Source: Actinocatenispora comari (GTDB lineage Bacteria > Actinomycetota > Actinomycetes > Mycobacteriales > Micromonosporaceae). Taken from it: a stretch of 64,000 nucleotides of DNA. Of the stretch, positions 24,675 through 31,452 are shown piece after piece. Below the pieces are notes generated by a model. It ran no database searches. It was not told where the DNA came from and worked only from the letters and a program-made list of their open reading frames with translations. The first letter of the stretch is position 1. Every line of letters starts with the position of its first letter. Both the position numbers and the translations under genes were made by a program. The DNA lies in the NCBI RefSeq assembly GCF_017312725.1, contig NZ_BOPO01000002.1, forward strand, positions 124,001-188,000. Reading direction: 5' to 3'.

Positions 24675-24680
24675 TAGGGT
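24675..24680 (+). promoter_or_regulatory. -10 box for leaderless inositol-phosphatase-like mRNA
   Basis: TAGGGT, 6 nt before the ATG at 24687. Confidence 0.55.
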
Positions 24681-24686
24681 GAACGG

Positions 24687-25484
24687 ATGGCAGTGGGGGA
24701 TGCGGAGTTGGCGGTGTCGGCGGCTCGGGCCGGCGCCGCGATCGTCCGCGAGCGGTACGGGACGGCGCTGGCCCGGCAGGACAAGGGCGGCGGCGACTTC
24801 GCGACGGCCGCCGATCTCGACGCGGAGCGGGCGATCCTGGCCGTACTGCGGGACGCCCGGCCGACCGACGCGGTGACCGGTGAGGAGTACGGCGACAGCG
24901 GCCCGGCCGACGCCGACCGCCGCTGGCTGGTGGATCCGTTGTGCGGCACGCTGAACTACGCCGCCGGCACGATGCTGGTCGCGGTGAACGTCGCGTTGCG
25001 GGCGGCGGGCGGGACGGTCGCGGCGGTGGCCGACCCGTTCACCGACGAGGTGTTCTGGACCGACGGCAGCCGCGCCGCGGTGCGCCGGGCCGGCGGTGAC
25101 GAACCGCTCGTCCCGTCCGGCGCCTCCCGGCTGGTGGACGTCAACCTCGATCCGCCGTTCCCGAACGGGGCGCGGTTCCGCGCCGTCCGGCTGCTCGCCG
25201 ATGCCGGTTTCGCCGACCGGTTCCGCCCGCGGGTGCTGTCCACCAGCCTGCCGCTGACCTGGGTCGCCGCCGGCCGGCGCGCCGCGTACGTCACCGACGG
25301 GGCGCTGGCGCTCGGGGTGCACGGCGCCGCCGGGGCGGCGCTCTGCCGGGCGGCCGGCTGCGTGGTCACCGAGCTGGACGGGGCGCCGCTCGGCAGCGGC
25401 ATCGGCGGCCTGGTCGCCGCCGCGGACGCCGACACGCACGCGGCCCTGATCGACCTGATCGCCCGCCAACTCGCCGACGCCTGA
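24687..25484 (+). CDS. Inositol monophosphatase-family protein lacking two metal ligands
   Basis: 265 residues with the fold of the family: GGGDFATAADLDAERAI, then VTGEEYGD (metal-binding Glu66), then RRWLVDPLCGTLNYA. In active enzymes the last motif reads DPIDGTxNF; here Cys86 replaces the second Asp. The C-terminal WDxAAG motif is GVHGAAGAAL, so the second catalytic Asp is His. Two of the metal ligands are therefore missing and the protein may be inactive as a phosphatase or may bind a different ligand. Confidence 0.8.
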   Translation: MAVGDAELAVSAARAGAAIVRERYGTALARQDKGGGDFATAADLDAERAILAVLRDARPTDAVTGEEYGDSGPADADRRWLVDPLCGTLNYAAGTMLVAVNVALRAAGGTVAAVADPFTDEVFWTDGSRAAVRRAGGDEPLVPSGASRLVDVNLDPPFPNGARFRAVRLLADAGFADRFRPRVLSTSLPLTWVAAGRRAAYVTDGALALGVHGAAGAALCRAAGCVVTELDGAPLGSGIGGLVAAADADTHAALIDLIARQLADA

Positions 25485-25525
25485 CGCCCGCGCGAGGGCG
25501 CCGGCGTCGGTTCGACGGCTGGCGG

Positions 25526-26017
25526 TCAGGCGCCGGCGCGGCTGTCGTCCTGCTCGACCAGCTGGTAGAGGGTGCCGTGGGTGCGCTCGACGTGCGGCAC
25601 GTCCTTGAGCACGATCTGCCCGTGCTCGCCGGCCGACTCGATCACCAGGGTGCCGCAGCCGAGCATCCGCTCGAAGAGGTTGTGCTGGAACGACACGTCG
25701 TTGATCCGATCGAGCGGGATGTCCCGGCCCTTGCGCGAGATCACGCCGGAACGCAGCAGGATCCGGTGCGTGGTGAACACGTAGTGGGTGGTGGCCCAGC
25801 CGATCAGCCGCCGCAGCGGGTAGATGATCAGCAGCAGCAGCGCGACGCCGAGGATGACGTACCGCACGATCTGCCACGGCGTGAACACCACGCCGGCGAT
25901 CGCCGCGGCCACCACCAGCAGCGTGAACAGGAACGCGCCGACCAGCCGCTTCCAGTGCGGGTGCAGGCTCAGCGCGACCCGCTCCTCGGCGACGAGCAAG
26001 TTCTCCGGGAAACCCAC
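25526..26017 (-). CDS. Bacterial PH-domain membrane protein (YdbS-like)
   Basis: 163 residues from GTG 26017, which has AGGAGG 5 nt upstream. Two adjacent spans at about 28-70 (LVGAFLFTLLVVAAAIAGVVF, IVRYVILGVALLLLIIYPL) precede a bacterial PH domain: TTHYVFTTHRILLRSGVISRKGRDIPLDRINDVSFQHNLFERMLGCGTLVIESAGEHG. YdbS-type proteins lie in the cytoplasmic membrane; function is not known. It follows the AmaP-type operon on the same strand after 82 bp. Confidence 0.85.
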   Translation of the reverse strand: MGFPENLLVAEERVALSLHPHWKRLVGAFLFTLLVVAAAIAGVVFTPWQIVRYVILGVALLLLIIYPLRRLIGWATTHYVFTTHRILLRSGVISRKGRDIPLDRINDVSFQHNLFERMLGCGTLVIESAGEHGQIVLKDVPHVERTHGTLYQLVEQDDSRAGA

Positions 26018-26099
26018 GACGACCTCCTGCAGCACCGACCGATTCCCCGGCAATCTAGTCGACTCGTGCCAGTACCGCCCGGCCGGCGCCGCCGTCCGG

Positions 26100-26792
26100 T
26101 CAGCGCACCCGGAGCTGGTCGCGGTCGGTGAGCTGCACGACGACGTCGACGTCGGTCGGCGCCAGCCCGGTCGTCTCGGTGAACCGGGCCAGGCTCTCGG
26201 ACACGTACGCCTGCACGTGCGGCACGTCGGCACCGGCGCGCAGCTCCAGCCGGGCGTACACCCGGGGGTCGGCGGCGTCGCCGGCGAGCAGCACGCTGAC
26301 CCGCCGTACCTTCGGATGCCGGGCCAGGTCGCGCTCGATGCCGTGCACCAGCGCCGCCGCCCGCACCCGGGTACGCCCCGGGCCGGCGGCGGGCCCCGGC
26401 TCGGCGTCGCCCGCGGAGCCCGCACCGGCCACGGAGTCCGCACCGCCCGCGGAGTCCGGACCGGCCGCGGCGCTTCGCGGCGGGGCGGCGTGGCCGCCGG
26501 TCAGCGCGGGGTCGGTGAGCAGCAGGTCGGGCATCGGACGGCCCCGGCCGGAGACGAACTGGGCGCGGGCCAGCAGTACGCCGAGCGCGGCGAGCAGCAC
26601 GCCGACCGCGGCGGCGACGATCCACGCCAGGGTCCCCCAGTCGTGCCAGCGGTCCCGCACCTGGTCCGGCAGCAGCCGGGTGGCCGGGTCGACGGCCGGA
26701 ATCAGCCCGAAGCCGGCGAGTCCGACGGCGAGCCCGGCGAGCAGCAGCACCGCGCCGAGGATCACGAACAGGATCCGGTTGCCGCGGTCCAT
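26100..26792 (-). CDS. amaP: Alkaline-shock membrane anchor protein AmaP
   Basis: 230 residues. Two N-terminal spans (RILFVILGAVLLLAGLAVGLAGFGLI at 5-30; WIVAAAVGVLLAALGVLLA at 57-75), a Gly/Ala/Ser-rich linker and a C-terminal domain like the Asp23-docking part of AmaP (VHGIERDLARHPKVRRVSVLLAGDAADPRVYARLELRAGADVPHVQAYVSESLARF). It anchors Asp23 protein to the membrane. Its ATG overlaps the stop of the DUF6286 gene (TGATG). Last gene of the envelope operon. Confidence 0.82.
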   Translation of the reverse strand: MDRGNRILFVILGAVLLLAGLAVGLAGFGLIPAVDPATRLLPDQVRDRWHDWGTLAWIVAAAVGVLLAALGVLLARAQFVSGRGRPMPDLLLTDPALTGGHAAPPRSAAAGPDSAGGADSVAGAGSAGDAEPGPAAGPGRTRVRAAALVHGIERDLARHPKVRRVSVLLAGDAADPRVYARLELRAGADVPHVQAYVSESLARFTETTGLAPTDVDVVVQLTDRDQLRVR

Positions 26793-27331
26793 CAGGCCAC
26801 CCGCCGGGGTCGGCGCATCGACACCCGCAGCTTGACCGGCAGCGGCGCGGCGATCCGGTCCAGCTGACCGGCCACCACCTCGCGCACCTGCGGACGCGAG
26901 TCGGCGCGGCCGCGCGGGCTGACGGTCAACCGCCAGCGGGATCGCTTGCCGCGCAACCGGGCCGTGGTCTCGGTGACCCCGGCGACGGCGTCGACCGCGG
27001 CGCACACCTCGCGCTCCACCGACCGCCGGTACACCGACCAGTGCACCGGTTCCGCCCCGGACCGGCGGCGGATCACGAGCAGCCGCGGCGCCCACGGCCG
27101 GAGCTGCACGAACAGCAGCAGCAGGCCGAGCGCGGCGACGGCCAGGGCGATGCCCGGCACGATCGGATCGCCGAGCGTGGTGCGCTGCAGCGGCGCCAGC
27201 CAGGTGTCGAACCGCACGAGCCACGGCGGGTGACCGACGGCGGCGAGTACCGCCTCGACCGCGAGCAGCAGGCCGCCGGCCAGCAGCACCAGCCCGAGCA
27301 GCAGCGCCAGCAGCCGGTTGACCAGCCGCAT
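26792..27331 (-). CDS. DUF6286-type two-span membrane protein
   Basis: 179 residues. Two spans (about 6-30 and 58-80) separated by a loop, then a basic cytoplasmic domain (RRSVEREVCAAVDAVAGVTETTARLRGKRSRWRLTVSPRG). Conserved in Asp23-AmaP operons of actinomycetes. ATG at 27331 overlaps the upstream TGA by one base, and its own TGA overlaps the amaP ATG, so translation is coupled at both ends. Exact role unknown. Confidence 0.8.
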   Translation of the reverse strand: MRLVNRLLALLLGLVLLAGGLLLAVEAVLAAVGHPPWLVRFDTWLAPLQRTTLGDPIVPGIALAVAALGLLLLFVQLRPWAPRLLVIRRRSGAEPVHWSVYRRSVEREVCAAVDAVAGVTETTARLRGKRSRWRLTVSPRGRADSRPQVREVVAGQLDRIAAPLPVKLRVSMRRPRRVA

Positions 27332-27663
27332 CACGACGCCCCGGTACCGAACGGGCCGGAGCGCAGCGCGCTGTCCTCCACGTCCTCGACGACGACCTCG
27401 ACCCGGCGCTCGTCGTCGGCGCCGGACAGCACCGCGCCGACGGCCTGCACCACGCCGGTGATCACCGGCTCCAGCGGGAAACGGTCGATCGCGATGTGTA
27501 CCGACACCGCGGTGGCGCCGAGCCGCACGCCGGTCACGGTGCCGCCGGGTACGTGCGTGACCGCCGGGATCAGCCCGCCGGCGACCAGCCGCGACACCCC
27601 CGGCGTCGAACCGGCCGCGGCGGCGACGGCGCGGGCCAACCCGACCCGGTCCGAACCGCCCAC
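27331..27663 (-). CDS. Second Asp23-like small protein
   Basis: 110 residues, GTG start at 27663. TPGVSRLVAGGLIPAVTHVPGGTVTGVRLGATAVSVHIAIDRFPLEPVITGVVQAVGAVL follows the helix-strand layout of Asp23/Gls24 proteins but is shorter and diverged. Cytosolic. It sits one base downstream of the main Asp23 gene, in the same operon, and may form mixed assemblies with it. Confidence 0.72.
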   Translation of the reverse strand: MGGSDRVGLARAVAAAAGSTPGVSRLVAGGLIPAVTHVPGGTVTGVRLGATAVSVHIAIDRFPLEPVITGVVQAVGAVLSGADDERRVEVVVEDVEDSALRSGPFGTGAS

Positions 27664-27664
27664 C

Positions 27665-28177
27665 TCACTGCACCCGTGACTGGCTGGGCTCGCCGCTGTC
27701 CTGGCCCTCGACGTAGATGTCGTCGACGTTGATGTTCACCTCGACCACGCGCAGCCCGGTCATCCCCTCGACCCGTTCGATCACGTTGCTGCGCACCGCC
27801 TCGGTCACCTCGACGATGTTCTGCCCGTACCAGGTGACCACGTCCAGGTCGACCGCGGTCTCCCGCTCGCCGACCTCCACCGACACGCCCTGCGCGACGG
27901 TGTCGATGTCGGTGCTGCCGGGTACCAGCGAGCGCAGCTGCCCCATCCGGCGGGCGAACCCGGTACCCATCGAGTAGACGCCGGGGATCTCCCGGGCGGC
28001 CAGGCCGGCGATCTTCGCGACCACCGCGTCCGCGATCCGGGTCTGGCCGTGCTCGGTGGTCAGCGCGGCGTGGCTGGGTGGCGCGCCGGGTGCCGGTCCG
28101 GTACGCCGTGGCGCACCCGATCCGGTGCCGCCGGTACCGTCCCGTTCCGTCGCCGCGGCCGACGAACTGCTCGACAT
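27665..28177 (-). CDS. Asp23/Gls24-family envelope stress protein
   Basis: 170 residues from the ATG at 28177 (GGAAGGGG upstream). After a disordered Ser/Gly/Pro-rich N-terminus the Asp23 domain runs from about 40 to 155: GQTRIADAVVAKIAGLAAREIPGVYSMG, SVEVGERETAVDLDVVTWYGQNIVEVTEAVRSNVIERVEGMTGLRVVEVNINVDDIYV. These proteins gather under the membrane through AmaP and respond to cell-envelope stress. All five operon members are present and in order. Confidence 0.92.
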   Translation of the reverse strand: MSSSSSAAATERDGTGGTGSGAPRRTGPAPGAPPSHAALTTEHGQTRIADAVVAKIAGLAAREIPGVYSMGTGFARRMGQLRSLVPGSTDIDTVAQGVSVEVGERETAVDLDVVTWYGQNIVEVTEAVRSNVIERVEGMTGLRVVEVNINVDDIYVEGQDSGEPSQSRVQ

Positions 28178-28240
28178 CACCAGACCCCTTCCTCGTGTCT
28201 GCCGGACCCCCGGCCGTCAGCTCTGCCGGGCCGCCGGCCG

Positions 28241-28432
28241 TCAGCGTTGTCGTTTCGACGAGCCGAACCGGTCGGTCAGGTCGCCCAGGCTGATGTCGCC
28301 CTCCAGTACCCGCACGATCGCGTAGCCGACGAGCCCGGCGGCCACGCCGCCGACCGCGACCAGGAAACCGGCGCTCGCCCACAGCCAGGCGATCAGCAGC
28401 CCGACCAGGAAGGCGTACTGCCGGTGGGACAT
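28241..28432 (-). CDS. Small two-span membrane protein (DUF2273-like) heading the Asp23 operon
   Basis: 63 residues from ATG 28432, with GGAGGAGCG upstream. Two glycine-containing spans (YAFLVGLLIAWLWASAGFLVAVGGVAAGLVGYAIV), then DISLGDLTDRFG. Its place at the head of an Asp23-AmaP operon matches DUF2273 proteins in Firmicutes. Promoter not resolved. Confidence 0.75.
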   Translation of the reverse strand: MSHRQYAFLVGLLIAWLWASAGFLVAVGGVAAGLVGYAIVRVLEGDISLGDLTDRFGSSKRQR

Positions 28433-28640
28433 CGCTCCTCCTCGCCGCCGCGACCCGGCCGTTGCCAGCGCCACGGCAGGTTGTTACCAGCGTGGTCCAT
28501 TTCCGCTGGCAGCGCGGCCGATTCCGGCAAATGCCAGCCGAGCCGGCGGTCCGGCGGCCGGCGAGCTGCCGAGGCGGCGTCCGGCGGCGCCGGGGGCGAC
28601 CTGCCAGAGCCGGTGCCCGGGGCGGCCTGCCGGGGCGGGG

Positions 28641-29528
28641 TCAGGAGGTGGCGGGGCGGACGTGGGTGACGTCGCCGGCGGCCAGCGGGACCGGGCGGCC
28701 GCCGGCCGGGGTGACGATCAGCCGGCCGTCGTCGTCGACGTCGGTGGCGCGGCCGACCAGGGTGCCGCCGTCCGGCAGCTCGACCCGCACCTCGCTGCCG
28801 AGCGTGCCGCTGACCCGCCGGTACGCGGCGGCGAGGCCGCTGCCGACCGGATCACCGCCGGCCGCCCGGTACCGCCCGTACCAGTCGGCCAGGCCGCGCA
28901 GCAGCGCCCGCAGCAGCGGATCGCGGTCGGTGCAGGTACCGCCGGCGAGGGCGAGCGACGTCGCGTCGGCGCGGGGCAGCTCGTCCGCGCGCAGCGTCAC
29001 GTTCAGCCCGACCCCGAGCACCACCGCGGGGGCGGAACCGTCCGGGTCGGGCACCATCTCGGCGAGGATGCCGGCGCACTTGCCCGTCGCCGGCTCTCCT
29101 GCCGGCCCGACGAGCAGGTCGTTCGGCCACTTCACCGCGGCGGACACCGCGGCGAGCCGGTGCACCGCGTCGCGCAGCGCGACCGCGGCCAGCAGGGTGA
29201 GCCACCCGTACCGGGCCGGAGGCACCGGACGGTGCCCGTCCGGATCGGCGCGGCCGGGCCGCAGCAGCACGCTGACGTGCAGCCCGGCCCGCGGCGGCGA
29301 GGTCCACGTGCGCCCCAGCCGGCCCTTGCCCGCGACCTGCTGCTCGGCGACCAGTACCAGCCCCTCCGCCGCACCGTCGGCCGCGGCCGCGGCGACGTCG
29401 GTGTTGGTCGAGCCGGTGCTCGGCACCACCCGTACCTCGGTCCACAGCTCGCCGGGGTGCACCAGCGCCCGCGTCAACGCCCCCGCCGACAGCGGCGGCC
29501 GGCCCAGATCCGAGTACGCCGAACTCAT
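28641..29528 (-). CDS. birA: Biotin-[acetyl-CoA-carboxylase] ligase, class I
   Basis: 295 residues without the N-terminal helix-turn-helix of repressor-type BirA. TGSTNTDVAAAAADGAAEGLVLVAEQQVAGKGRLGRTW contains the biotinyl-AMP loop (GKGRLGR), WPNDLLVG the catalytic lysine-equivalent region, and GVGLNVTL the dimer strand; the SH3-like C-terminal domain follows. It biotinylates carboxylase alpha chains in the cytosol. pccB lies 5 kb away. A TAGCCT box 6 nt upstream points to a leaderless mRNA. Confidence 0.93.
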   Translation of the reverse strand: MSSAYSDLGRPPLSAGALTRALVHPGELWTEVRVVPSTGSTNTDVAAAAADGAAEGLVLVAEQQVAGKGRLGRTWTSPPRAGLHVSVLLRPGRADPDGHRPVPPARYGWLTLLAAVALRDAVHRLAAVSAAVKWPNDLLVGPAGEPATGKCAGILAEMVPDPDGSAPAVVLGVGLNVTLRADELPRADATSLALAGGTCTDRDPLLRALLRGLADWYGRYRAAGGDPVGSGLAAAYRRVSGTLGSEVRVELPDGGTLVGRATDVDDDGRLIVTPAGGRPVPLAAGDVTHVRPATS

Positions 29529-29534
29529 CGGCCC

Positions 29535-29540
29535 AGGCTA
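29535..29540 (-). promoter_or_regulatory. -10 box for leaderless birA mRNA
   Basis: TAGCCT on the minus strand, 6 nt before the ATG at 29528. It lies inside the 3' end of the upstream gene (last codons of 29538-31292). Confidence 0.5.
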
Positions 29541-31292
29541 CGACCCGCGGTACGGCCCGCTCCCGCCAGCCGGCCCGCCGCCCTCGTGCGGCGGCGTCGC
29601 ACCGTGCGGCAGCCCGGCGAGGATCGCGTCGAGTTCGAACCACTCGTCGCTGTCCGGGCCCACCCGGCCCCTCAGGTCGGCCAGTTGCCTCACCAGCTCG
29701 GGCGGGACGGGCGACCGCGGGTCCCACCGGTCGATCACCCGGCCGACCGCCCGAACCGCCCAGTACCGGTTGAACGCCACCGATTCGACCGTCGACGCCA
29801 CGGTCAGCGGGGCGAGCAACTCGGCACGGGGCCGGCCGTAGCCGGCGGCGTAGCCGGCGAGCCGCCAGCCCGGATCCGGCGACCTCATCGCGATCACCGG
29901 CTCGAACGACGGGTCGGCCGCCGTTTCGACGATCAGCCGGCCGCACAGCTCCGTCAGCAGCGAGGTACGGCGGGGCCCGCTCGGCCAGTCGGCCCGGATC
30001 CGGCCGTACTCGGCGACCAGCTCGGCGACCGCCGAGCTGGTCGCGGCCCACGTCTCTGCCGGCGTCGACTCCGCCGCCCACGACTCAGCCGGCGTCGACT
30101 CCGCCGCCCACGACTCAGCCGGCGTCGACTCCGCCGCCCACGACTCAGCCGGCGTCGACTCCGCCGGCCACGACTCGGCCGGCCACGGCTCCCTCGGCGG
30201 TGCCGTCACCGGCGTTGAATCAGCCGGCGATGACTCCTCCGACGTTGCCTCCACCGGCGTTGTTTCCGCCGGCCACGACGGTGGCCCGACCCGATCGGGG
30301 AGCGGGAGGACCGGCTCGGTTGCGTCCACCGGCTCGACCCGCTCGTCGGCTCGACCGACGTCGGCCCCGGCGTCGGTGACCGCGCCCTCGCCGACTGCCC
30401 CAGCTCCGTCGGCCCCGGCGCCGGTGGCGCCAACGTGGTCGGTCCCGGCGGCGTCGGATTCGGCGGGTTCGCTGGTCTCGGCCCCGTCGGCGGCGATCTC
30501 GTCATCGGTGTGCGCGCGGGCGCCGACGGCGGCGTCGACCTCGGGGTACCGGGTGGGCTGCTGGGGGACGCCCGTGGCGGGGCGGCCGAAGTCGCCACGT
30601 GACTCGACGAGGGACGCCGCGCCCGTCTGTTCGATCCCCCACGGCGGCGGCGGGCCCGGGTCCGGGCGGCCGAACGGCTCTCGGCGTGGCCAGGCGGTCA
30701 TCGGGTCACCGATGTCCGGCCAGGCGGGTCCGCGGTCGGCGACCGGCGCCGGCTCGAACGGCGCCGGCACGCCGGTCTCGGCCGGGATCGGCGACGGGCG
30801 GCTGTCGGTACCGCAGTCGCCGCAGAACCGGCCGGTCAATCGGTGACCGCAGCCGACGCAGAAGGGATGGCCGGGCAGCCCGGCGGAACCCTCGGCCGCG
30901 ACGGGTGCGACCGCAACCACCGGCGCGAACGGGGCCGGCGGCGCGAACGGGGCCGGCGGTGCGAACGGGGCCGGCGGTGCCGGTAGCCGGTGGGGGGACC
31001 GGGCCGCCCGGGCGGTGGCCGCGCCCATCGCGGCCTCGGCCGTGTGCTCGTTGCGTTCGACGCGTTGCTCCAGCCGCCGGAACTGGACCTTCACGCCGCC
31101 GGGCAGCTCGGCCGAGTCGAGCACCAGCCCGAGCCCGGGCAACGCGACGAGCACCAGCAGCACCAGCGTGATCGCGTCGACCCGGGTCGGCCACAGCAGA
31201 TGGATCACGAGCAGCGCCGCGGCGATTCCGGACAGGCCGATGAGCATCACCCAGCCGAGCCGCCGCCGCGCGCTGCCAGTCCTTCCGGCCAC
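29538..31292 (-). CDS. Membrane protein with zinc ribbon and internal repeats, function unknown
   Basis: 584 residues from GTG 31292. Two spans (about 12-34, 39-58), then a short coiled coil (QFRRLEQRVERNEHTAEAA), a Pro/Ala stretch with repeated APFAPP, and a zinc ribbon FCVGCGHRLTGRFCGDCG (about 145-162). A long acidic, low-complexity segment with a 10-residue repeat based on ESTPAESWAA follows at about 370-420. The C-terminal 150 residues form a compact helical domain (RRTSLLTELCGRLIVETAADPSFEPVIAM). The topology suggests a cytoplasmic scaffold held at the membrane. No family is recognised. Confidence 0.7.
   Translation of the reverse strand: MAGRTGSARRRLGWVMLIGLSGIAAALLVIHLLWPTRVDAITLVLLVLVALPGLGLVLDSAELPGGVKVQFRRLEQRVERNEHTAEAAMGAATARAARSPHRLPAPPAPFAPPAPFAPPAPFAPVVAVAPVAAEGSAGLPGHPFCVGCGHRLTGRFCGDCGTDSRPSPIPAETGVPAPFEPAPVADRGPAWPDIGDPMTAWPRREPFGRPDPGPPPPWGIEQTGAASLVESRGDFGRPATGVPQQPTRYPEVDAAVGARAHTDDEIAADGAETSEPAESDAAGTDHVGATGAGADGAGAVGEGAVTDAGADVGRADERVEPVDATEPVLPLPDRVGPPSWPAETTPVEATSEESSPADSTPVTAPPREPWPAESWPAESTPAESWAAESTPAESWAAESTPAESWAAESTPAETWAATSSAVAELVAEYGRIRADWPSGPRRTSLLTELCGRLIVETAADPSFEPVIAMRSPDPGWRLAGYAAGYGRPRAELLAPLTVASTVESVAFNRYWAVRAVGRVIDRWDPRSPVPPELVRQLADLRGRVGPDSDEWFELDAILAGLPHGATPPHEGGGPAGGSGPYRGS
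30058..30177. repeat. In-frame tandem repeat, 30-bp unit, four copies
   Basis: Units at 30058, 30088, 30118 and 30148 are nearly identical and encode a decapeptide on the minus strand (ESWAAESTPA register). Diverged partial copies flank both sides. The high identity implies recent expansion. Confidence 0.9.
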
Positions 31293-31452
31293 CTCGCCAC
31301 CTTCCGGTCCGAATCGGGCCAGCGTACCCAGCCGAGCCGCACCGGCACCGCTGCGTCCACCCGCCGATCACGAAGCGACGCGGACGGGGCGGCGCGGAGG
31401 GGCCGGAGTCCTCGATCGGGGACCGGGACGGGTCCTCGATCGAGGGGCGGCG

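Noticed and set aside
30058-30177. CRISPR-like regular repeat
   Set aside because: The repeats are contiguous, without spacers, and in frame with a coding region.
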